From NCBI GenBank assembly GCA_036898135.1, contig CM072515.1:73571253-73635252 (forward strand): a DNA stretch of 64,000 nucleotides, read 5' to 3'. Below, one piece after another: positions 45,921 to 60,254 of the stretch; positions within the stretch are counted from its first letter, which is position 1; each line of letters starts with the position of its first letter. Under the pieces are notes generated by a model. It ran no database searches and had not been told where the DNA came from. It worked only from the letters and a program-made list of their open reading frames with translations. The DNA is from Oncomelania hupensis. Lineage: Eukaryota; Mollusca; Gastropoda; Littorinimorpha; Pomatiopsidae. The position numbers and the translations under genes were made by a program.

Positions 45921-45936
45921 ATGCCCGAAAAGATGG
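45921..45936 (+). CDS. URB1: URB1 exon 1 (16 nt)
   Basis: ATG CCC GAA AAG ATG G, then GTATGT. It supplies the one base needed by exon 2. A first coding exon this short is plausible but is the least certain of the set. Confidence 0.6.
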
Positions 45937-48900
45937 GTATGTTACACTTCTCCCAGTGAATTAGTCTTTGATTTGCCTCTTGTTTTGGATTGTTTCAGTT
46001 TGATTTATGTAATATAATTATGTAAGCATTGTGTGTGTGTATGTTGCACTATTGATCAATCGACCTTGTGAATACAGCCAACATCCACAAGCTCGGAAAT
46101 TGTTTCCAATTTGCAACTTTCAATATCACTCAGTACTACTACGGTTAGTAAGCAAGTAGAAGAAACTTCCAAGCCTGCGCAATAACTAAGCAAAAGCGCA
46201 GTGTAGTGTATGCAAGATTCAAAATATATTTATTGTCCCCCATAAATTACAAGGAAATTTGGTGTGTGGTGTGACGATTCGTATTCTAGGACAATATAAT
46301 AAACAAAACTAATTGGAACATACAATTCAGCATATATATCGTATTACTACTGAGCAATAAAATAAAATGTTCGTCAACAGTAAAATCACATAAACTTTTA
46401 CTGCTCCATTGGTAAGCGAGCTTCCAGGCAATCGAACAATTATATCACACGTACACACTCACAACCACTCCGAAGCTACAACAGTTGCAGCTTTTAAACT
46501 AATTATATACAGCAGAAGCAAAGATTATATATTTTTCTTGCTCCAAAGAAATCCTGCAGCGCACTCCCAAAGTTGTATTTATTGTCCGAATCAGCTTCTA
46601 TGGCTGACCCGTCAGCTTTCCACCTTAGACAGGAATCCAGATCGCATCCATGTAGCTATAATAAAATAAGTTTGAACAATTACATTATTACGTGTGCACG
46701 CTTAACCACTTTACCTGTGGAAGTGGCTGAATATGCATTGCTTGAGACACTGTTTTGACATTTCTATAATGGAAAATAATAAGTACAATAAACTCTGTTC
46801 AGTTCAGCCAATCTCTATTACCATCAAATGAATTGTGCATCTGTGCCATCTGTGTTGCATTTGAATAAATAAAAGCATGCAAAATAAACGACAACTCTTA
46901 TAAACTAACACTTAAGTCAAAAAAATTATTTACATTGAGAGATTCTTTAGTTGTTGTTTTTTATCAAAGCAGGCCTTATTATACATCCCTGTAATACATG
47001 CCATAATAAAAACATGCATACAAACAAACTTCGTTAGTGATAAATTCACTAAAACCCAACATCAGATATACAGCAACCACTACATAACAAAATATTTAAA
47101 CGATATTAGTTACTAAATGTGAGTCTGCTGAGTAAACTGACTACACAATATTTTTATTTCATTTCATTTTTATTTATTTATTTTTGTTGTTGTTGTGGTC
47201 AATCAGGTGCAGATAAAAAAAGAGCAGGAGAGAAGAAGAGGCCAAAGAAAGGCCTTGATCATGAAAAAGGACCTGACACTAAAAAGCACAAGACGAGCAA
47301 GAATGGAGATGGTTCTGGAGAACCAGAATTCAGCTACCTCAGGTTCAAGTTCTTGCTGCGAAGCCATGATACTGTTGGCAAGGGTAAGACCACTTTTCAC
47401 ATTTTGTGCAGGTTTGTTTCATGGTGCGAGTAACAGACCGTTTGCGGGTTTTATGATTAAATGTGAGTGTTCCATGATCATGGCTGATAAGCGGTACTTT
47501 CAGGCTATGGCTAAAAATAACCCTTGTGCTGTCCCTTATCGCTGGCTGAACTGCTTGTAGCCAGATCCGAGACGCTGGCTGTGCATGGGTTTCGCACGGC
47601 ATGGCCTGCTGGCATGGCTAAAAATAGCTTACAGCTGGTGGCTGAAAGTTTGCTCTCACTCTCAGTGAAGGAAGTTTCAGCCGTGTGATCACGATAGTGA
47701 GGATGGTGCTTTTTGGAGCGAGAGCACCCTTCTCAGTTCCACTGTACACACAACTGATGCCCTTCTTCTCTCCACCCTCCTGCTCCATCCCTCACCCTCT
47801 TCCAACCCTTAGCTTTTCCAATCTTCCCTTTGCATGCACAATTGTATGTCACTAGTTTCGGTAGATCTCTTTTCTCTGACCCACCACTGTAGCTCCGCGG
47901 TAGAGCGTTTGCCTTGAACACCGATGACCCAGGTTCGAATCCCCTGTGTTGGGCAAGATAAAAGTGAACTTTTTTTTTTAACTGCTTATTTTAGCTGTAT
48001 GATTGCTCTGGTGGTTCAGTGTTGATTTAGGTCCCTGTCCCTCTTTCGTGGGATAGTTATCTCTGTATGCCATATCCGCCATCGACGTTTAGCTTCACTG
48101 TTCATTCCATCCCCTCTCTTCACTGTGACTGTTGCAGCTCTGCAGACGTTCCTTGACAGGAGTGTGGGGACGGGGGAGGAGTCGGACAGCGAGGCAGACA
48201 GTGGGCAGAGGCTGTTGCTGCTGGACTCCTACCTCAAGTCTTCACCACAATGCACAGAAGTTCTGGACCTTCTCCCGCAGAAACTGTCTCCTCAGGACGT
48301 GAGTACAGGAATTCACTGTCTTTCTTAACCAGTGTCACCCACGCCTCTCCCTTATTCCCATGACCTTATTGCTAGTCTAAGGAAGGCTGAAGGTACTCTG
48401 ATGACCCAGGTTTGAATCCCGTGGAGGGCAAAAAATAAAAGTAGCCATTTTCACTGTCCATCTTAGCAGCATGATTGCTCTGGTGGTTCAGTGTTGATTT
48501 AGGTCCCTATCCCCTCTTCCCTACAATTATTATCACTGTGTGCCCTATCGCCATTGGCGGAGCTAGACGTAAAACTTCAGTGAAATGTGGTGAAAGCGTT
48601 GGTCTATCAGCTTCCTTGTGTGTGAACGTTGTGGATGGGCTATTGAGAATGTTTTTGTCAGACTGCTGACTTTGACTTGATCCCAACCCAGCGAGAAAAT
48701 AAAACCAATTTTAAAAAAAAATGTTTTTAAGATCTTTTGCTGCTTTGAGGGTGCTACTAAACTTATATAAAGGCAGTTGGCCCCAATTGCCACCCTGACC
48801 CCAGTGTGAGAATCAGAAACTGTTGGCATACAGCTCAACACAGCCCATGCTTGATAGATCTGTGTTAAGGGGCATACAGCTCCAACACAGCCCATGCTTG

Positions 48901-51900
48901 ATAGATCTGTGTTGAGGGCACACCGCTCCACACAGCCCATGCTTGATAGATCTGTGTTGAGGGCATACAGCTCCACACAGCCCATGCTTGATAGATCTGT
49001 GTTGAGGGCATACAGCTCCACACAGCCCATGCTTGATAGATCTGTGTTGAGGGCATACAGCTCCAACACAGCCCATGCTTGATAGATCTGTGTTGAGGGC
49101 ACACCGCTCCACACAGCCCATGCTTGATAGATCTGTGTTGAGGGCACACAGCTCCACACAGCCCATGCTTGATAGATCTGTGTTGAGGGCATACAGCTCC
49201 ACACAGCCCATGCTTGATAGATCTGTGTTGAGGGCATACAGCTCCACACAGCCCATGCTTGATAGATCTGTGTTGAGGGCATACAGCTCCACACAGCCCA
49301 TGCTTGATAGATCTGTGTTGAGGGCACTCAGCTCCACACAGCCCATGCTTGATAGATCTGTGTTGAGGGCATACAGCTCCACACAGCCCATGCTTGATAG
49401 ATCTGTGTTGAGGGCACACAGCTCCACACAGCCCATGCTTGATAGATCTGTGTTGAGGGCACACAGCTCCACACAGCCCATGCTTGATAGATCTGTGTTG
49501 AGGGCACACAGCTCCACACAGCCCATGCTTGATAGATCTGTGTTGAGGGCATACAGCTCCACACAGCCCATGCTTGATAGATCTGTGTTGAGGGCATACA
49601 GCTCCACACAGCCCATGCTTGATAGATCTGTGTTGAGGGCACTCAGCTCCACACAGCCCATGTTTGATAGATCTGTGTTGAGGGCATACAGCTCCACACA
49701 GCCCATGCTTGATAGATCTGTGTTGATGGCACACCGCTCCACACAGCCCATGCTTGATAGATCTGTGTTGAGGGCATACAGCTCCACACAGCCCATGCTT
49801 GATAGATCTGTGTTGAGGGCATACAGCTCCACACAGCCCATGCTTGATAGATCTGTGTTGAGGGCACTCAGCTCCACACAGCCCATGCTTGATAGATCTG
49901 TGTTGAGGGCATACAGCTCCACACAGCCCATGCTTGATAGATCTGTGTTGAGGGCATACAGCTCCACACAGCCCATGCTTGATAGATCTGTGTTGAGGGC
50001 ATACAGCTCCACACAGCCCATGCTTGATAGATCTGTGTTGAGGGCATACAGCTCCACACAGCCCATGCTTGATAGATCTGTGTTGAGGGCACTCAGCTCC
50101 ACACAGCCCATGCTTGATAGATCTGTGTTGAGGGCATACAGCTCCACACAGCCCATGCTTGATAGATCTGTGTTGATGGCACACCGCTCCACACAGCCCA
50201 TGCTTGATAGATCTGTGACACTCAGATAGCATCAAAGTCGCCTGTTCAATGGACACTAGTTTCCTCAGCACTCTGGCTGTTAGCGCTGGAACCATGGGTC
50301 CTTTTCCTCAGCCCTAGATCCCTATGAACTCTAGGTTGCCATGAACCTTAGCTAGGGGTCCTATGTTGTATGAGAGACCATAAACTGTTGTTAAATGTGT
50401 TGTTTTGTTTTTCAATCTGCAGATGGGCTTGGTGTTTACCTGGTTAAAGTACGTGCTGCACACTTGCCCTCGCATTAACGACCAGTTTGAGAAGACGCAG
50501 CACCATCTTGTAGCAACCATCTTGAAGAACATCGGCTGTGTCCTTAACAACATTCGTAAAGTAGGTTGATAGTTTATGTATGACTTTTTTTGGGGGAGGG
50601 GGGGGGGGGGGGAGAAGGGTTGATTTTTTGACATTTTATTGTCCCTTTTTATCGAGTTGCAGCCTGTGGCGCGCACAAACCCAATTTACCTAATATTAGT
50701 TGTTTTTTGAAATTTTGCTGGAGGAGCAAACCGGAATACCCGGAAAAAAACCCCGAGAGGTTGCCTGAGTCGAAAGTAAATAATATTAGGAGAAACGTAA
50801 TGCCCAGAGGCGGGATCGATCCCACACCTTTCAGGCGCCATTGGTTTGTAGACTGTGGACAAGGCAAGATAATGCTGCCTTAGACCACGCGGCTACAACG
50901 CTCGGTATATGTTGAGTGTTATTGTTTTTATTGTTGCAGTGGCGTCTGTAAGATTTTGTAGATGAAGTCTTCTATAGTGTTTTTATGTGAGAGATTTACG
51001 ACAGTACTAATGCCTTACGTTGATATTTGCGTGTGGTTTGTGGATGTGTGTGACTGCTTACCAACCTCGAGGCAATTTCCATTTTGCTAAATACGTTTGT
51101 CCTTTTGTCTAAATAAAATCTGTATTCTATATTGGGTTTTCAATAAAATCTGTATTCTGTATTGGGTTTTCAATAAAATATGTTTTCTATATTGGGTTTT
51201 CAATAACATCTGTATTCTATCTTGGGTTTTCAATAAAATCTTTATTCTCTATTGGGTTTTCAATAAAATCTGTATTCTATATTGGGTTTTCAATAAAGGC
51301 TGTGTTTTATATTGGGTTTTCAATAAAGGCTGTTTTATATTGGGTTTTCAATAAAATCTGTATTCTATATTGGGTTTTCAATAAAATCTGTATTCTATAT
51401 TGGGTTTTCAATAAAGGCTGTGTTTTATATTGGGTTTTTAATAAAATCTGTATTTTATATTGGGTTTGTAATAACAAATGTTGTTTTAGGATAAAAACCC
51501 AGCTCTTGTGAAGCCAGCACTGATGCTCCTGATCGCAATCACAACGTTAGACAGCAAGTTTGCCAGAATGCTCCACCACCAGCTGGATTTCTCTAGCCAG
51601 CATTTGCTGAATCTATGGGTCGAGGCGCTCAGACGGCGCAACAGAAAGGTCAGTTTTATGTAGCCTTGTTGGCTAACACAATTTCTGACCATACCATGCA
51701 TACGCCTTACTCTGTGTCGGTTAGGTTTAAACTATCTGCGTGCTATTACATTTAATATACTTTTCACATCCCTTAAAGAACATCACCATTAGACTTAGCA
51801 CAAAATTCTCTATCAGAATATATAAACCTTATTTTTGATATAGGTAGCAGTTTCGAATGAGAGCACGATGTTTAGAACAGCGAGATGCATATCACATTGA

Positions 51901-54900
51901 TGCTGTTATAGGCTAAGCCTCAACGGGTATCATCCCTCGATTTCAAACTGAGTGGCAAGTGTAGCATGTAGATAACTTCTCTTCTTTTTAACACATGATA
52001 AGAAGAGAATTTTGAGTAATGACTATAGCAGAGATTCTACACTAAACCACCTTAATGTCATGTCATATTTTCCAATGCCTTAGTTCATTCTCTACCAGGA
52101 GAACTGTAGATGCTAAAATCAAACATTAGATTATAGGGACCTACAAATTGGAAGAGAAACAGGAGCAAAGTTGTAAGAAGGTGCCAGACTTAACCCTCTA
52201 ACCCCCACAGGAGTCTAAGCCTTATCTGCTTCTATTTCCTAGGTCAAGGCAAGTAACTCCGTCAAAATGGTACACCATGCACATACAAACATTAATTAAA
52301 AATGCACCACCCAAAATTATGTTCCACTTATCATTATTAATAAATCAACCACATATTTGTCTTCAAAATGAAATGTTACACATACATTTTTACAATGTTT
52401 TGCATCTGGAAAAAAAAATCTGAATGTCAACATTGCATACTGCACAACATGCAGCAATACGATCACTGACTCAAATAATAAAGCACCGATTGTTCATCGT
52501 TTTTGTTATTCAAATCTGACAGAAAAAGATCGTCAAAGTGAAAGTCCAAATCACTATCCTCTCCATTATTAACCTGTACCAAATCGGCCTCCTAAAATCC
52601 TTCAAATGGGCCATTTTCTTCATCAGGTTCTGCAAGAATCTGACGCCATAATTCTCCGCCTCTCAAACTTCAAACTTTAATCAAACTTTGAAAATTCACT
52701 GTGTGCGTTCTACACACTCTAAAAATGCCGTGAAAACACCGCCGGAAACAGCAGGAAGTCACGATCACGTGTGCGAGAATCTCGCACGTTGGCTATAAAT
52801 AGATTTCCACATGGCAGGCTCTGATCAGCCCACGTCATTACCGGCCGCTACCGGTCGCTCCGCGAGTATGCACATAGCAAAAATATCGGTCGCTCTAGGT
52901 CGCTCCGCGTGTTAGAGGGTTAATTGTTGCTGTAGGATGTGTTATATGTTTTCTATTCTAGTCTGTCCTAGTCTAACCCCAAAATAATAACCATGCCATA
53001 TTATATATCATTGGAAAGAGGAGAGGTCGTTTGTTCTTTTCCTGGTCCTGATTTGGCTCGGAAGAGTCCGCTGGACCTAAAGCAATAACCATGTAATGTA
53101 ATGTAATGTAATGTTCTTTTTCGTTATTATTATCGTTTATAATTTTATTAAATTAAAGAGTTAATCTGAGTTTAGAGTCATGACACCTTTAACACATCTG
53201 TGGCGGGAAATGACTGAAGCATCGCTCACTGATGGATCTCGTCTCGAGTCGTTTTAATAACACAAGGTATAAGACGAAGACTCGTGCTTGCTTCCCCGTT
53301 TTGAAGCTTGCCAATAATTGAGTTGTTTCCCTTGACAAAAGAAATTGTTGCCACATCCGGTTGTGTTCAATCGGCGAAGATTTTGAGGCAAATTTTCATA
53401 AAAAAATATATCGAAGTCAAAAGATGAGATTCTCTGGATGCTGGATCTTGACGATCCTGCTGATAGGGATTCTGACAAGTCTTTTTTTGTCTCATGAAAG
53501 CCAAAATAGCAGTGACAGTGATGAAGAAAGCAATGCTGAAACAGTGCCAGTATCAGAGAGCCTGTGAGTCTAGCAAGTACGAGTACGTGGCAGGGGTGTT
53601 AGACAATCATCTTGGACTCGAGCTGGTGCAAGAGGGCATGGCATTCGTTATTAAATAAATATTAAACGAATCGTGCAACAAACTTATAAATAGTAAGGCT
53701 GAACTGGGCGTCCTTTTTTCATTTAGTACACAGAATTTGGTGATGATTGGACTTCATTGAAGCTTGCTAGACAAATCTGTTTACAGTTCCTGGTTTTGTG
53801 GAAGTGGGTTGAAGGCAGGCTCAGGAATATCAGGCAATGGCAGCGCTAGTCACAATAGTGTTAACAGTAGCAATCAACTCCCTCTTAAATCGCATAATAT
53901 TTTTATTTCGTAGGCGATAGGTCCGATATTGTTATATCAGTAGAAAGGTCATATTTCCAATGCTGATATATAATTTGTATAATATTCATTAGTCTCTCAC
54001 GCATTACGCTTAAGATAAAGGTTAGCAACTAACACAAAATTGGCCACTCAAGCATTTACTAGCACTGCGCATGGCACGCGATAACATGGCTTTCGGTACC
54101 GCTGGCATCCCGACATAAAAGCAGGGTTGCGGTTAGCTTATAGGCGGCATTCCAAACGATTACACCGCTCGACCGCTGCTAAGCTGTTTTCCTCCGGCAC
54201 TGCCTTTGCCTCTGTTGCCTTGCCTTCATATGATGTTCTTCAAATAAAAGCAAACTTTCAACGGTCATCAAGGGACTGGCATTCAGGAGAAAGAGCATGT
54301 GTGAATGAGACTTCTTCACCCTCAGTCTACCTCCTCCACACTCTCTAACAACCTCTCATTCCCCTCCATCACGTTTACCTGCATTATTTGTGTTATTTTC
54401 TTGTTTGGCATGGCTGGAAACAATTTTTCCCCATGTAAACTCTCGGACGAATTATTTCCTGCATCTTATGTCTGCTTTGATTGATAGTGATAATATTTGT
54501 ACAATAGAATCGTAGACATCAAAGTAGACACATTTGCCCAATATTTCAGAGACTGCACTTTTACTTTTGTGAGTCAATATGAGTCAATAAATCATAAGGA
54601 CTGGTATAAATCCTCTGTGGTTTTTGTAAAAAGATGTTACTGCCTTACCATGTTTGTGTGTGCTTGATCAACAATGATAATGACATGAACGCTTTTTCTG
54701 CGCTGAGTAGGATGAAGCGGATGTCAGAGCCTGCGCAACCGCTTTCTTTATGAAACTTCTGCAAGTAGACGATGATGATATCACCAGAGCTTTAGTGGAA
54801 CAGAAAGGTAAATAAACTCCATACCCACTTTTCTTTCCTAAAAAGTCTTATGTTGGTCCTGTAATGTAGCGCTTTTCCAGTCCAAAAGCTGCTCAAGGCA

Positions 54901-57900
54901 CTGGGGGGTACAGGATCTTTACACAAACTGCCTAAGGCGTTCCAATGTCTTGCATGTAAAAAAAAATTGGGTAAGTCTTTTTTTTTTAAATATATTGTTT
55001 TGTATGTTGTTTGTGATTTTTGAAGAAGGGAAATAAAAATGTCTTAATCTCAAATCCAGTGTTTAGTCTGCCAATTCTTGACCAGTTTTTTTTTCTCCTT
55101 TTTTTTTCTTTTTCAGTTGTGATTTTTTTTTAGGGGTTGGACTGTTCACACGGTTTGTATGGTCTTAGAAGGTCTTTGAAATTTTGGGAGAAACTGGGTT
55201 TCATTTTCCAGGCCATGGAAAGTCTTTGAAAACTTAATAAAGTGTCTGTGGTTTGTGAATTTTGACATAGTGCACAATCTCTGCTACTAGGATTCACACA
55301 GAACAAGCGAAAATAACAAACAAAAATTCAGATAATAGAGTGGAGGTGCATTGAATTATTGTCACTTTTTTTTGTCAAAGGAGAGATGATCAGTGTACTT
55401 TTGTTTTCTCGCAGTCAAAGAAATGAGTTATTTCCCTTTCAAAACTCTTGAAATTAGTTCCTTCCCTTGTCGAAGGTGGCGAAAGTCGGTTGCAAAGATG
55501 CCAGGATCATGCAGTTTTAATAATTTATGGTAAATGTCAGCAATCTAATCCATGTTTATTAGTCTTGGAACATTTGTATATGGTCTTGAAAGTTTGGGAT
55601 GATTTTGGAGTATGAACCCTGTGTTCATCATGCTGGTGTATTCATTTAGTCTTTTCCCTTCTTTTTCTTTTTGGGCCTATGATGGTCAATATTTGAAGTG
55701 TGCGGCGTGGTCGTTTCAGTTCTCCTGCAGGAAATACTGCAAGGAATGAAGTATGATGAGTCGGACTACGTTATCGCCAATCTGAAAACCTTCCACACTT
55801 TCGTAAGTATCTTTCTTTTAATAATAATAATAATAATAATAATTTGTCCTGTGGGTTCGGGCACTGAATAGAATCGACCCGACCTTTCCCGGGTATCGTA
55901 AAGAGGCGACTAACAGGGGTGGTGTCAGCACGGCATCACTGGGCAAAAGTCTTCTACACAGAAGTCACCGGCCAGAACGAAGGAACCTCACGTTACTATA
56001 GGTTCAACGATCATTTGCTTGGGGCCAAGGCGAACTGCACTGTAATCGTGAATTTTGGCTGTGGCCAACAGCCTGGAGAGGATTGGGCCCCACCAGGTCT
56101 TTCTTGCCCAAGACAAGACCGTATAATGAAAAGAACCGCTCACTTCATATCTGATTGGTTGTTGCCCTGGTCACCAAGGACCGTGCCTTCCGTTGGCCAC
56201 CAGGACGAAGGTAATAAGTGGGTTACTGATGGCCAACTTTGCAAGATCCACACGAGAGACAACATCATCATAGAAACCTAGAAACAAGCTTTATTTCAGC
56301 GGGAGAGATGACAGGCATGAACACGGCGTTGGATTCTTGGTTCACACAGACATTCTGGCCACTGTCATGGATTGCTGCCCAATCTCCAGCAGACTCAATA
56401 CCATCCATCTGAGAGCAGCCCCTTTCAACATCACAATCATGCAGACCTACGCCCCAGCATCAGCCTATGATGAGCGAAGTCGAGGATTTCTATGAACATC
56501 TGCAGGATGTCCTTGCCCAAGTGCCAAGAAAGGGCATATTCTTAGTGCAAAACGACTGGGATGCCTAGTTTTCCCAAGATGTGTACCACAAATGGGGGAG
56601 ACACGTGTGGACCTCACTGCAACAACAAAACAAATGACAGAGGTCTGAGACTAGTTTGCCAGATACAACAATCTGATACTGGCAAACATGTTTGGTCCCC
56701 ACAAAAAATCCAGACGATAAACTTGGCACAGTCTCAGCGGGGAGCATCACAACCAGATTGACTACATCATGGTCAAGAAACGCTTCAGCTCAAGCATCAA
56801 CATTGGCAAGACATGCACTTTTCCAGGAGCAGACATTGGAAGTGATCACGATCTCATGATGATGTCTTTCTGACTCTTGAAGAGAGTAAACAGAACAAAG
56901 TGCACCAGGTTGAAGTTCGACCTGGATAAACTGCAAGACCAGGAGGTGGCAGAAATATTCCAAGCCAAAATTGGAGGGAAATTTGCACCACTGCTCATTT
57001 TGGAAGCTGGAGAAATAGATATCAATGCCATGACCACCACCTTCAACTCAGCTGTGACAGATTCTGCCACTGAACTTTTGGACCGGTGTGACAAACGAAG
57101 ACAGATGAAAAGAAAAAAGAACACCTCACAGGGAGCTGATGCCTACCAAAAAATCAACAATGACATCTGAAAAGGCTTGCGTACACCAAAGGAGAACTGG
57201 ATAAAAGATCGATGCCAGGAAATAGAGAAACAATCTGAACAAGGACAACTGCAAGAAGGCCTACCAGACTGTGAAGCGGCTGACAAGTGTAAAACAGCCC
57301 AAGGTCTCAACGATCCAACGCAAGCCTGGCTTGTTCCTTACAGAAGAACAAGAAGTCTTGGATAGATGGACAGAGTACTGCTCTGACCTTTACAACCACA
57401 CACAAAACGGAGACCCATCAGTTCTAGCATTCCCCAGAACAGAGAAGAAGAAGAAATCCTCCCAATTCTCCGAGAAGTTGAGGCAGCAGTGCAATCGCTG
57501 AAGAAGAGGAAGTCAGCGGGAGTGGACAACATACATGCAGACAGAATTGCTTCAAGCAGGAGAAGCGATGATTGACGCTCTTGCCATTCCACTGAATCAG
57601 CTCTTCTTCACATCGTGAATGACCTCCTCTCTGCCACTGACTCTGATAAAATCTCTTTGTTGACCCTTCTTGATCTCTCATTCGCTTTTGACACAATCGA
57701 TCACTCCATCCTCCTTCAGCGTCTCCAGAACTCTTTTGGAATAAAAGACAGCGCCCTCAGCTGGTTTCACTCTTACCTAACTGATCGCTTTCAATCTGTC
57801 TGCATCAACAACCACCTCTCTGAACCGTCCAGACTTGTCTTTGGTGTTCCTCAGGGGTCAGTTCTAGGCCCTGTTCTGTTCACCCTTTACACATCTCTTC

Positions 57901-60196
57901 TGTCTCACATCATCCAAAACCATGACATTTTCCACCATTTCTACGCAGATGATACACAGCTAAAAAAAACAGTCACACTCCTCAAAACCTTCCATCCATT
58001 CTGACCAAAACTTCTGAATGCTTTGAAGACATTTCTAACTGGATGACAGTCAACAAGCTCCAACTCATTGCAAACAAAACTGAAGTCATGCTCACAGGTA
58101 CCAAACACAACCTGTCTTCTTCCTCTGTAGACACTGTCACTCTTGGCCAGACTACTCTTCCTATGTCATCTTCTGTCAAAAACCTTGGTGTCGTTCTTGA
58201 CAACACCCTCTCCATGTCAGAATTCATACGCAAAACCTGTCAAACATACAGCTTTCATCTCCGTAGAATAGGCCTTGTCCGCAAACATCTGACCACTGAC
58301 GCTACTGTCAAACTCATTTCCTCTCTTGTTTTGTCACGCTTAGACTACTGTAACTCTCTCCTGGCTGGACTTCCTTCTTCTTCTATTTATCTGCTCCAAC
58401 GTGTTCAGAATTCAGCTGCACGTCTGGTTCTCAAAAGGAAAAAATCTGATCATATCACTTCCCTTCTACATTCACTCCACTGGCTTCCAGTGTCTCATAG
58501 AATTATCTAAAAAATCGCTATTTTTTGTTACAAGTGCATCCATGGCTTAGCCCCTTCTTACCTCACCCACAACATTCAATTCTATAAGCCTTCTAGAAAT
58601 CTTTTTTCTTCCTCTGACACCCTCATGCTTCACATACTCCGCTACAAACTCTCCTCTGCTGGCCGTCAAGGATGGGCAAGTAGCGAGAGTAGCGACTACA
58701 TTTTGTAGTTTCGCTACTATTTGGAGTAGTTTGTAACGATCCAAGCTACATATTGTAAAAAGTAGTTGTAATGCAGCGAACTACTAATTTGTCAGTAGCG
58801 AAGTAGCGAAAATGTGTTTTTCGCTACGCTACTTTCCTTGCCGTGTGACTTGCACTTTCAGTCAAGCCAAAGCGAGTGCTGTCTCACGCGAAATTGATCG
58901 CTCGCTCAGCGAACGGAAGCATGATTGTGATAGGCTGAAAGCAAAAGCCAGCCACGTGACTTTCAAAAGCGCGCGTCAGTCACCTCAGTCTTTGTTCGGG
59001 CAAATCAAGCACAGAACGCACACATTTTAGACCGCAGAAGATGGAGAAACTTCCAACTTTGTTTAAACCATATGTAGAATTTTTTTCATTTCAAAGACCA
59101 ACGGACAATGCATTTATATTTAAATGCAAGTACGGATGCAATGTGTATTCAGCGAGCAAGACAACAGCATCCAATCTAAGAAAGGTTTTTAAGGAAGTGT
59201 CAGTGTTTTCTTGATTCATTGAATGATTAGTTGGACTGCAGTCTGTGTGTATTTATTTTGTTAAAACTAATTTGGCCCATTTATTCTCAACTGCCTGTAC
59301 AACCTAATGGCTGTATTTATGTTTTGTATCAGACATAACAGAGTACATATAACTTTTTTTTTCTTTCTATTTTTGACTTTTATTATTAATTTATTATTAA
59401 TAATATTTTTTTGTATTTTGCAAATGGTGTATTTATACCATACACAATGTATTAAGTGTGCTCCTATATAATGATCTTGACTTGCAATGTTATCAATAAC
59501 AAATTTTGTAGTCTAAGGAAATATTTTGTATCCTTTTTTTTTGTGTAATCTGATGAAGAGCATATATTATTAAAAGTATTTCTTTTCTTTTTTTTTCTTG
59601 TCTTTTTTTTATTTACTTACATTTAAAAATACTTAGCAGTCCCAGTTGTGATTACAGTTTTAAAAAAAAGTAGTTTGAAAAGTAGTTAGCTACTTTGTTT
59701 AAAGTAGCGTAAATGTAGCGAACTTCATTCCTTCAAAATGTAATTGTAAAGTAGCGAACTACTTTTTTAGACTAATGTAACTGTAGTGTAGCGGACTACT
59801 TTTCAAAAGTAGTTTGCCCATCCTTGCTGGCCGTCAATCTTTCTCAGTACTTGGCCCTTTAACTTGGAACTCTCTTCCCCTCTCTCTTCGCAGCTACTGT
59901 TAAATCCAACTTGAAAACTCATCTCTTCCTTAAATGTTTCTGATCTTGCCTCCCATCATCATCGTCGTCATTCCTCCATTTGTTTTGTTTTGTTTTTTTG
60001 TTTTGATTCAGACCACCGCCACCACCCACCTCATCACCCATCCTTAGCTCTCCCCTCCTCACTCCCTCCCTCATCTCTTATTCATTAGCAAGTGTCTGAT
60101 TTTATTTTGTATGAAGGCAGATGTTTAGAATGAATGCGTGAGTACTGCGCTTTGAACTGATATTGTTCATTGGGAAAAAGCGCTATATAAATATCC

Positions 60197-60254
<58 letters not shown>

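Noticed and set aside
48813..50295. Open frames of 384-476 codons on both strands
   Set aside because: They are the 45-bp minisatellite read in register. Frames are open on both strands at once and lie in a URB1 intron.
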